Source of the DNA: an uncultured Clostridia bacterium
Lineage (GTDB): Bacteria; Bacillota; Clostridia; Christensenellales; Borkfalkiaceae
NCBI GenBank assembly: GCA_944346885.1
Contig: CALVMR010000007.1
Coordinates: forward strand, 1 to 64,000
Direction: 5' to 3'
Length of the DNA stretch: 64,000 bases
Shown here: positions 32,886-40,870 of the stretch, piece after piece
Layout: the number at the start of each line of letters is the position of its first letter
Position numbering within the stretch: the stretch's first letter is position 1
The notes under the pieces: model-generated
Databases searched by the model: none
The model's input: the letters and a program-made list of their open reading frames with translations, nothing else
Told to the model about the DNA's origin: nothing
Made by a program: the position numbers and the translations under genes

Positions 32886-33812
32886 ATGTTCGGAAGAGAA
32901 TTGGCAAAACGGAATAAACTCCTCGGCATCCGCAGGGAAAGAACGCATGCGCGCTTTACGCCGGTCACGGTCGTCATGCTCATCGTGCTGATCTTGTATG
33001 TGGCGTCTTTATTTCTGTTGTTTTTGTGGGCGGTCATGGCGGCGTTCAAAGACCCGCTGTTCGATTTCCGCGTAAACCCGTGGGGATTTCCGCGGGAATG
33101 GGTGTGGAATTTCTCCACGGTTTTTGCCGAGTTTGAGGTGCCCGTCAGTACCGCAAAGCGCATCGGGTCCGTCGGGATGGGAGAGATGTATCTCTACTCC
33201 TTCCTGTATGCGGGCGGCTGCGCGTTTTTCAACACCTTGGTCCCTTGTATCACGGCATACCTGTGCGCGCGGTTCAAATATAAGTTTTCCCGCGTTATGC
33301 ATACAATCGTGCTCATTACGATGGTCATCCCCGTCGTCGGCAGTTTGCCCGCGGAGATCCGCATGGCGCAGGCGCTGAAACTGTACGATGAAATTTGGGG
33401 GATGTGGATCTTAAAAGCCAACTTCCTCGGCATGTATTTTTTGGTGTTTTACAATATATTCAAGGCACTGCCGGACGCCTATACCGAGGCGGCGAAGATC
33501 GACGGTGCGGGGAATATGCAGGTGCTGTTGCGCATAGCGCTTCCGCTTGTACGCAACACGTTTTTTACCGTGTTTCTCATCTATTTTATTCAGTATTGGA
33601 ACGATTACCAAACGCCGCTCATCTACCTGCCGTCCTATCCGACCATTGCAAACGGCATGTACACCGTAGCGGTTACGCCGAGTACGGAGATGAATTTCGT
33701 GCCGATGCGCATGGCGGCGGCGATCATTATGTTGGTGCCGATACTCGTCGTGTTTTTGGTCTTTCAAAAGCGGCTTCTCGGCAATTTGACCATCGGCGGC
33801 ATCAAAGGTTGA
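32886..33812 (+). CDS. ABC sugar transporter permease (MalG/LplC type)
   Basis: Second permease of the importer. The protein has 308 residues with six predicted helices. The EAA loop is EAAKIDGAGNMQVLLRIALP near residue 215. AGGAGG lies 5-10 nt before ATG. It follows the first permease by 10 nt. LplC-like permeases often carry oligosaccharides such as those from plant cell walls; the substrate here is unknown. Confidence 0.92.
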   Translation: MFGRELAKRNKLLGIRRERTHARFTPVTVVMLIVLILYVASLFLLFLWAVMAAFKDPLFDFRVNPWGFPREWVWNFSTVFAEFEVPVSTAKRIGSVGMGEMYLYSFLYAGGCAFFNTLVPCITAYLCARFKYKFSRVMHTIVLITMVIPVVGSLPAEIRMAQALKLYDEIWGMWILKANFLGMYFLVFYNIFKALPDAYTEAAKIDGAGNMQVLLRIALPLVRNTFFTVFLIYFIQYWNDYQTPLIYLPSYPTIANGMYTVAVTPSTEMNFVPMRMAAAIIMLVPILVVFLVFQKRLLGNLTIGGIKG

Positions 33813-33836
33813 TAAAAGAAAGAACGGGAGATCGGA

Positions 33837-36800
33837 ATGGAAAAAAGAAAGCACATCAGCATTGCATTGGCGGGGTTGCTCGTTTTACTGCTTGCCGCAG
33901 CGCTTTGGGCAGGGTTGCTGCCTTCCGCGCGGCATGCCTACGCCGAGGCGGAGTGGGAAGCGGTCGAGATCGCCGAAAGTTATAACGCCAACAGTTCGTT
34001 TGCCATTCCCTCGCGTACCGTCCGCGTCAACGGAAAAACGGTGCGCGCGGAAGGGGTCTTGGTCTATCCGGACGGCACGGCGACCGTAAAGTCGCCTTCC
34101 GTGCTCGACCAGGCAGGCACCTATTCCGTGCGGTGGTCGGCAGAGGCGGACGGGCAGCCGTATGCGGAAGAGGAGAGCTTTATCGTGTACTATCCCGCGC
34201 TGTGGCACGGGGAAAATACCACGGTCGGCTACGGGGTCCCCGCGCTGGGGCGAACGGAGGGCATCCTTGTTCATCTTGCGCAGGATGAAACGCTTACGTT
34301 TATGAATTATATCGACGTGAGCGAACTGTCGGCATGGAACAGCTTTGTAGAATTTTACGTGTACCCCGAAACGCAGGGCGTGGCGGATATGGATGCAATC
34401 GTCTTTACGCTTACCGATGCGGAAGATCCGGATATTTACGTGAAGATCCGCGGGCATCGCTATATCAATCATCCGGGACTCATCTACTATTCGGCAGGGT
34501 TTAACGGCGGACCGATGAAAGGGTACGAAGGGCAAGGAAAAAACATTCTGCACGAAGACAATGAGTGGGGCATGGCGATGCCGGGCTCTTTTGAAGCCTT
34601 GCAGTACGACGGCGGTGCGGGCGCAAGCGAAACGGCAGACGGGAAACCCGTGTTTGCGGATAACTATATTCAAATGCTGAGTTTCGATGCGGGCAACATG
34701 GGCGTGTTCGGCGAAAGTACGAGCAAAACGTATACCGGGCAGATCATCGATTTGGATAACCGCGAACATTTCGATGCGCTCTTCGGCGGGTTCCCCAGCG
34801 GAAAGGTGTTTCTTTCGGTGAGCGGAGAGGGGTTCCGTTCGGCGTCGGCGAACATCTGCTTTACAAAAGTGCTCGGTACCGATTTTTCGGAGTACGACGC
34901 CGTTGTTTTGGATCAAGAGAAGCCCGTTATCACCGTGGAAAACCCGTATGCTGAAATGCCGGAGGCGCGCGTCGGAGGAAGTTACCCTGTATTTTCCGCT
35001 TCCGCGCAGGACATTTATTCGGGCGCGTGCGAGGTAAAAACATCGGTTTGGTACAATTACGGGGCGGATTCTGCCGTGCGCATCGAAATTGCGGACGGGC
35101 GGTTTGAAACGAAGCGCGCGGGCTGGTACACGATCGTCTACCAAACAAGTGATGCGTTCGGGAACGACGCGGCGGAGCGGCTTTGGGTGCACGCGGGCGG
35201 TGCCGTTGAAGAGATGCATATTTCGCTGGCGCAGGACGCCGTGGCGGCAAGTGCCGAACTCGGCTCTTGGGTAGAGTTGCCTCCCGCTTCGTCCGTATCG
35301 GTCACGGGCGGTAGCGGCGTCGTCACGGTAACGGTCAGCGTTTCGCACGGAGACGAAACATACGCCGTTAAGGACGGGTTCCGCCCCGAACAGGAGGGTG
35401 AATGGACTGTTTTGTATACGGCGACGGATATCACGGGGAAAGAGGTCAGCCTCCCTTTCGTTGTGGACGCACGGCCGGGGGATAAACCGGTGTTGGCGCA
35501 GGATCCCGTGCTGCCGCCCGTGTTTATCGCCGGCGTGCCATACGCCTTGGAAGAGGTGTACGCCGTCGATTACTCTTCGGGCTCGCCGGAGCGCGTTTTG
35601 CCCGATATCGCAGTCGAAGATGCAAGCGGGGAACGGGTGTATCGCTCCGGAGAGGCGGTCACGTTCTCCGTCGGCAACAGCGGCGATACGGTTTGTTTGG
35701 AGTACCGATACGGCGGCGTCAGCCTTGCTCGGCGCGAGGTGCCCGTCATCCTTGCGTTTACCGAGGAAAACGGAACGCCCGTCTTGCATACGGAAAATTA
35801 TTTTTACGGCGAAGGGCTGGCGCTTGAAAAGACGCTGAACGGCATGCTTGTTTCTGCCGAGGCGGGGAGCGAACGGGCGGAATGGACGTTTGCGAACGCG
35901 TTGCTTTCGGAGTTTTCTCTTGTTTTGACAAGCGTTCCCGGCAGCGGCAGCTTCGGCAGCCTGCGCATCACGCTTACCGACGCCGCCGCCCCCGCGGTCT
36001 CCGTTTCCGCGCAGATCCGAAACAGTGCGTCGGGGGCGGTTTTTACGGCGGGCGGAACATCCGTTGCGCTCGGCGGCTCGTTTATGGCGAGCGCGGAGCA
36101 GCAATTTTCCATCGGGTTCAGCGGCACTTCGTTTATCGTCAACGGCGTGCGGGTAGCCGTATCCGAAACGGACGCGGGGGAAGCGTTTTCCGGCTTTTCG
36201 ACGGGCATGGTGTATTTGCGGGCGGAGATGAGCGAGATCGGCGGCGCGGCGGCGTATAAGGTCGTTTCCGTCAACGATCATCCGTTTACCGAGTCTACGC
36301 GCGACCATATCGCGCCGAAGATCGCGGTGCTGCACGATTACGGCGGCAGCTATTCGCGCGGGGAGACGTATACGATCGGCGGCGCGTTCGCGGCGGATGT
36401 GCTTTCGCCGTCCGTCACCTTCGAGCTGACGGTGCGCGGCCCCGACGGGCAGATCGTGACCGATACGAACGGGGTGCGGCTGGAAAAGGCGGATCCGACG
36501 GCGGAACATACGATCGTTCTCGAACAGTACGGGCAATACCGCGTTTCCTATACAGCGTTGGAGAGCAGTGCGTTTACACCGCGCCCGCAATCGGCTTCCT
36601 TCGGGTATGCCGTCAATGTCGAAGATGTCGTGGCGCCGCAGATCGAACTGAAAGGCACGCTCACGCAAACGGCAAAAGTCGGCGACGTGATCATCCTTCC
36701 CGCCTATTCGGTGACGGATAACGAAACGCCTGCGGAAGAGATCGTTATCTGCGTATATGTGCTCAACCCGAACGGCGTGCTGGTCGCTTTGAAAGGAAAT

Positions 36801-36917
36801 GCTTTTAAGCCCTCGTATGCAGGCGTATACGAGTTCCGCATCACGGCGGCGGATGCGGACGGCAATATGGAGATGGTGCGTTTGCGCGTGACCGTTTTTG
36901 CGGAGGGAGAAGAATGA
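33837..36917 (+). CDS. large secreted protein with repeated beta-sandwich domains
   Basis: The protein has 1026 residues. It has a signal peptide (about 1-36, ending near ARHAYA) and no lipobox or clear cell-wall anchor. From about residue 40 on, it is built of beta-rich, Ig-like or laminin-G-like modules. Two modules share a VVLDQEKPVITVENPY/APQIELKGTLTQTAKVGD pattern typical of bacterial Ig-like domains. No catalytic motif is recognised. Translation is coupled to the next gene (ATGA overlap). It may bind polysaccharide at the surface, by context. Function is otherwise unknown. Confidence 0.75.
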   Translation: MEKRKHISIALAGLLVLLLAAALWAGLLPSARHAYAEAEWEAVEIAESYNANSSFAIPSRTVRVNGKTVRAEGVLVYPDGTATVKSPSVLDQAGTYSVRWSAEADGQPYAEEESFIVYYPALWHGENTTVGYGVPALGRTEGILVHLAQDETLTFMNYIDVSELSAWNSFVEFYVYPETQGVADMDAIVFTLTDAEDPDIYVKIRGHRYINHPGLIYYSAGFNGGPMKGYEGQGKNILHEDNEWGMAMPGSFEALQYDGGAGASETADGKPVFADNYIQMLSFDAGNMGVFGESTSKTYTGQIIDLDNREHFDALFGGFPSGKVFLSVSGEGFRSASANICFTKVLGTDFSEYDAVVLDQEKPVITVENPYAEMPEARVGGSYPVFSASAQDIYSGACEVKTSVWYNYGADSAVRIEIADGRFETKRAGWYTIVYQTSDAFGNDAAERLWVHAGGAVEEMHISLAQDAVAASAELGSWVELPPASSVSVTGGSGVVTVTVSVSHGDETYAVKDGFRPEQEGEWTVLYTATDITGKEVSLPFVVDARPGDKPVLAQDPVLPPVFIAGVPYALEEVYAVDYSSGSPERVLPDIAVEDASGERVYRSGEAVTFSVGNSGDTVCLEYRYGGVSLARREVPVILAFTEENGTPVLHTENYFYGEGLALEKTLNGMLVSAEAGSERAEWTFANALLSEFSLVLTSVPGSGSFGSLRITLTDAAAPAVSVSAQIRNSASGAVFTAGGTSVALGGSFMASAEQQFSIGFSGTSFIVNGVRVAVSETDAGEAFSGFSTGMVYLRAEMSEIGGAAAYKVVSVNDHPFTESTRDHIAPKIAVLHDYGGSYSRGETYTIGGAFAADVLSPSVTFELTVRGPDGQIVTDTNGVRLEKADPTAEHTIVLEQYGQYRVSYTALESSAFTPRPQSASFGYAVNVEDVVAPQIELKGTLTQTAKVGDVIILPAYSVTDNETPAEEIVICVYVLNPNGVLVALKGNAFKPSYAGVYEFRITAADADGNMEMVRLRVTVFAEGEE

Positions 36918-38872
36918 GATCGTTCAGAAAAGCAATTGGCTTGTTGCTCTGTCTTTTGTTTTTATTCGCCGCGGCGGCATGTAATGTAAACGGCGGGCAG
37001 GCGGGCGGCAATACGCAGCAGGGAGAAGTTACCGAAGACGTGCCGCTGCACCGTGTGGAGGGTACGCTGCATAAGGTGACCGTTACGGAAACGGATCGCC
37101 CGTTCGTTACGGCAGGCAGCAGCGAATATGTGGTCGTTGCGGGGGAAAGCAACGCTGCCAGAACGGCTGCAAACTTTATCGTAACGCACATTCTCGGCGC
37201 AACGGGCGCAGAACTTCCGCTGCGCGTAGACGCGGAATGGTCTGCCGAGGCAAAATACATCGTTGTCGGCAACAGCGAACTGTTTGCGGCGGCGGGGCTA
37301 ACGATGCCCGAAGACGATATCGGCTTTTCGGGGTATTATATCAAATCTGTCGGAGATTCCGTTTTCCTTGCGGTGAACGGAGACGACGGGTATCAGCTTG
37401 CCGCGATCGCATTTTTGCGTCACGTTGTAGGGTACGATATGCTGTCGGAGGATACGGTGCTGTATGAAAAGGACGGGGCGACCCTTCCGGATATGGAAGT
37501 GGTTGAGCGCCCCGACTACGATTACCGCCAAGAGAGCGAGCCGGTCGGAAACGGCAGGTACGGCATGGGATACAGCAGCGGGTTCATGATGTCCGTCAAC
37601 GGGATCGCCTGGCACAATTCATTTCAGTATCTTCCGCCGGAAAAATGGGCGAAAACGTACCCGGAATGGTATACGGTAAGCGGGCGCACGCAGTCTTCTT
37701 CTACAGGCGGGCACAATCCGGGGCAGCTGTGCTACACCGCGCACGGCAATGAAAAGGGTACCTATTCGCTTATGATCGATACGGCGTTTGCCAAATTGAA
37801 AGAGACGGTAGATGCCAATCCGGGCGCGAGTTTTATCACGTTTACGCAGGAGGATAATTACGAAGCCTGCGACTGCGAATATTGCGAGGCGGAGGCGGAA
37901 AAATACGGCGGTTCGGCAAACGGACCCGTTATCAAATTCGTGAATGCACTTGCCGAAAAGCTGGAAGAGTATCTCGGCGATTCGCGCAGGGTCACGATCT
38001 CGTTTTTTGCCTACCGCGCGACCGAAAAATCGCCCACCGTTCAAAATGCGGACGGCAGCTATGCGGCGATCGACGGCATCCACTGTCATCCGAACGTGGG
38101 CGTCGTTATCGCGCCCATCACCGCCACGTATTCGCATTCCTTTTACGAAAGCCAAAACCAATCGTTTGCGGAAAACATCCGTTCCTGGTCGGCTGTGTGC
38201 GATAACGTGTATATGTGGCTGTACCAAACCAATTTCGCGCACTACATGTTCCCTGCAAACACGTGGGATACCGCGGCGGAGTCCTACCGCTTCTGTAAAG
38301 AAAACAACGCCGTTTATATGTACAACGAGGGGCAGTGGAACACCAATGCGGTTTCGCATTTCAGCAAACTGAAAGAGTACGTCGATTCGCGGTTGCTTGT
38401 GGATGTAAACCTCAATTACGGTTCGCTGGTCGATCGGTTTTTTGCCAACTATTACGGTGAGGGCGGCGCTGCCATGCGCACCTATTTTGATGCCTTGCAA
38501 GCGCACATGAAGTATCTGGAAGCGGCATTCTCCGACAGTGTTCGCGGCGGGTATAAAGATAATATTGCGCAAGCGCAGTATTGGCCGAAACGGCTGTTGG
38601 AGGGCTGGACGGAACTGGTTACAGAGGCGTTTGCCGCCATAGAGCCGCTGCGCGAAGCGGATTCCGCGCGTTATCAAACGTATTACGATCACATTTTGCT
38701 GGAATCGCTGTTCCCGCGATATGCGCTGCTTTCGCTGTATTCGGGCACCTATTCGTCTTCCGAATTGCAGCAAATGCGCACTTCTTTCAAGGAAGACAGC
38801 AGCGCGTTGGGCGCAACAAAAGTGAATGAAGAGACCGATTTTTCAAGCGTTTTCAATACATGGGGCATATAG
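36914..38872 (+). CDS. DUF4838-type lipoprotein (alpha-glucuronidase-like N-terminus)
   Basis: The protein has 652 residues. The signal peptide ends with a lipobox, with lipidated Cys23 (FAAAAC). Residues about 75-185 resemble the GH67-type N-terminal domain (YVVVAGESNAARTAANFIV, YIVVGNSELF). Residues about 190-560 match DUF4838: a conserved TQEDNYEACDCEYCEAEAEK Cys segment, then WLYQTNFAHYMFPANTW and YMYNEGQWN. DUF4838 proteins are suspected glycoside hydrolases without confirmed activity that I know of. Position inside a locus with glucuronate catabolism makes a uronide-active enzyme plausible, but unproven. Confidence 0.82.
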   Translation: MRSFRKAIGLLLCLLFLFAAAACNVNGGQAGGNTQQGEVTEDVPLHRVEGTLHKVTVTETDRPFVTAGSSEYVVVAGESNAARTAANFIVTHILGATGAELPLRVDAEWSAEAKYIVVGNSELFAAAGLTMPEDDIGFSGYYIKSVGDSVFLAVNGDDGYQLAAIAFLRHVVGYDMLSEDTVLYEKDGATLPDMEVVERPDYDYRQESEPVGNGRYGMGYSSGFMMSVNGIAWHNSFQYLPPEKWAKTYPEWYTVSGRTQSSSTGGHNPGQLCYTAHGNEKGTYSLMIDTAFAKLKETVDANPGASFITFTQEDNYEACDCEYCEAEAEKYGGSANGPVIKFVNALAEKLEEYLGDSRRVTISFFAYRATEKSPTVQNADGSYAAIDGIHCHPNVGVVIAPITATYSHSFYESQNQSFAENIRSWSAVCDNVYMWLYQTNFAHYMFPANTWDTAAESYRFCKENNAVYMYNEGQWNTNAVSHFSKLKEYVDSRLLVDVNLNYGSLVDRFFANYYGEGGAAMRTYFDALQAHMKYLEAAFSDSVRGGYKDNIAQAQYWPKRLLEGWTELVTEAFAAIEPLREADSARYQTYYDHILLESLFPRYALLSLYSGTYSSSELQQMRTSFKEDSSALGATKVNEETDFSSVFNTWGI

Positions 38873-38884
38873 GAGGGCGAAAGG

Positions 38885-40807
38885 ATGAAAAGATGGAAGT
38901 ATCTTGTGCTTGCGCTGATCGGTGTGCTGCTCTTTTCGTTTGCCGCCTGCGCGGAGGGGGATACGGAAGAGGAAAAAACGCCCTCCGTTACGCTCAGCGC
39001 TTCGTCGGCGGCGCTTGACTTGTATGAGACGATCTGCCTTACCGCACGGGCGGAAAACACGGACGGGCCGGTTGTTTGGAGCAGTTCCGATCCTTCCCGC
39101 GCCACTGTGGAGGACGGGCTTGTTACGGCGCTGGCGGTGGGAAACAACGTGCGCATCACCGCGTCGGCGGGCGGCGCTTCTGCCGTGTGCGTTGTTACGA
39201 TCACCGATTCGCAGGCGGCGCCCGTGCTTTCGGTCAGTGAAAGCAGCGTACGGCTGGCAGAGGGAGAATCGTTTACGGTCACGGCGTCCGTTCAGCTCAA
39301 AGGGGAGCCCGTGCAAAACGTTTCCTACCGCTGGGCGGGCGGGGATGCGTTCGCGTCCGTGCAGGCAGAGGGCGCGCAGGCGGTGATCTTCGGGCTTTCG
39401 GAAGGGGAAACGGAGATCTATGTTTCCGCGACCGTGCGCGGCATCTATGTGGCGCAAAGGATTTTTGTTGCCGTTCGTTCGCTCGATATCGTGTTAGACC
39501 TTGCCAACTGCAAGCCGGGCGGCAGCGGAACGTATGCGGCGCAGCTGTATACGCTTGACGCCGAAGGGTATGAAGCCTCCTTTACCCCCGCGCTCACCGT
39601 CTACGAAAACGGTATTGCCGTGCCCGATCCGCAGCTGCAATGGGAGAGCAAAAACAGTGCCGTCGTGCGGGTGGAAAACAACGAAACGCTCGCCGCCGTT
39701 TCGGCGGGCAGCACGCAGGTCGTTTGCCGCTATAAACAGGAGAGCATCGCCATCGATGTGACCGTGTCGCGCACGCGTCTGCCGCTTTCGGGCAGCGCCG
39801 TGGCAGAATTGCATGTTTTAAAGCCGATCACGATCGAAGGGGAGATTTCGGGCGAGGTGACGGACGCAACGTTCAAGGGCGTTTCGGTGTTCGGTTCGTT
39901 CAACGCCGCAACAAACGAGTTGACGCTCTCTGCCGAAAAATTTCCGCGGGATGCGGCACACCTCGGCGAGGGCGAATTGATCCTCACCACACAGCAGGCA
40001 GATTACGTGCTTTCCGCAGCCCTCTATACCATGGTCATCCACGATTCGGGAGAATTGGACCAGATGTACCGTTACGGGATCGGCGAGGGCGTGAACGGCT
40101 ACGTCTGCGACGGGTATTTTATTCTCGGCGACGATATCGAATATACCGGTACCTCCTTTCTTCCGCTTGCGCCCGAAGGTGTTGTGGGGCTGGGCGGAAA
40201 CGAGGCGATCTCCGGGATCACGGGCGGGTTCCGCGGCGTGTTTGACGGAAGAGGGCACACGGTTACGGGCTTAAAATTCGATCTTTCTGCCAGTTCGCGC
40301 GCTTATAACGGCATGTTCGGCGTGCTGCACCGCGAAGGCATTGTGCAAAACGTCGCCTTTGAAGACGCAACCATTTGCGGCGCGCTGATTGCTTACCGCG
40401 GCAGCGGCACGGTGCGCAACGTGTACGCTTCGTTCGCCTCCATTACCGGCGGAACGAACGGGCACTATACGGGATTCGTGTATACGGGCGGCGCAGCGGC
40501 GGGGGCAAGGGTCGAAGCCGTGTTCCTCGATGCGTCCGATCCTTCCGCTTACCATGGTGCAAACACGTCCAATACCCGTCTGATCGGATGCGGGGTGAGC
40601 GGAGAGGCGGTGTACGGCGGCGTGTACCTCATTTCTCCCGCCGTGTGGAGAGACGACTCCGTATCGGGCGCGGGCGAGGCGGACGTATACGCAGCGTTCG
40701 GCGATTATGCGGCGTTTGCGGCGGATGCCGCGGCACAATCCGTTTTCGCCGAGTGGGATAAGAATATCTGGACGGCGGATGCAAACGGCTGCCCGGTATT
40801 TCGATAA
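38885..40807 (+). CDS. lipoprotein with Ig-like domains and C-terminal beta-helix-like module
   Basis: The protein has 640 residues with lipidated Cys22 (FSFAAC). Residues 30-110 and 115-200 look like bacterial Ig-like (BIG2) domains (VVWSSSDPSRATVEDGLVTA). From about 385 on there is a module with GGFRGVFDGRGHTVTGLKF and GMFGVLHREGIVQNVAFED, the GLUG/parallel-beta type. The same module ends the next protein, so the two are partial paralogues. AGGAGG precedes the start. Likely a surface glycan-binding protein; no catalytic site recognised. Confidence 0.75.
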   Translation: MKRWKYLVLALIGVLLFSFAACAEGDTEEEKTPSVTLSASSAALDLYETICLTARAENTDGPVVWSSSDPSRATVEDGLVTALAVGNNVRITASAGGASAVCVVTITDSQAAPVLSVSESSVRLAEGESFTVTASVQLKGEPVQNVSYRWAGGDAFASVQAEGAQAVIFGLSEGETEIYVSATVRGIYVAQRIFVAVRSLDIVLDLANCKPGGSGTYAAQLYTLDAEGYEASFTPALTVYENGIAVPDPQLQWESKNSAVVRVENNETLAAVSAGSTQVVCRYKQESIAIDVTVSRTRLPLSGSAVAELHVLKPITIEGEISGEVTDATFKGVSVFGSFNAATNELTLSAEKFPRDAAHLGEGELILTTQQADYVLSAALYTMVIHDSGELDQMYRYGIGEGVNGYVCDGYFILGDDIEYTGTSFLPLAPEGVVGLGGNEAISGITGGFRGVFDGRGHTVTGLKFDLSASSRAYNGMFGVLHREGIVQNVAFEDATICGALIAYRGSGTVRNVYASFASITGGTNGHYTGFVYTGGAAAGARVEAVFLDASDPSAYHGANTSNTRLIGCGVSGEAVYGGVYLISPAVWRDDSVSGAGEADVYAAFGDYAAFAADAAAQSVFAEWDKNIWTADANGCPVFR

Positions 40808-40817
40808 ACCTGAGAAA

Positions 40818-40841
40818 TTGTTTTTGCCTGTGGGCAAACAA
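40818..40841 (+). other. intra-operon hairpin
   Basis: Stem TTGTTTTTGCC/GGGCAAACAA with a short loop, with a T run 9-16 nt later (40850-40855), just before the ribosome site of the next gene. It could reduce readthrough or protect the upstream message. Confidence 0.5.
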
Positions 40842-40870
40842 TAAATTATTTTTTAACAGGAGGAAAATGT

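Noticed and set aside
33885-36668. A 927-residue minus-strand ORF
   Set aside because: Shadow of the secreted Ig-like protein gene, with Arg/His-rich content and no start signals.
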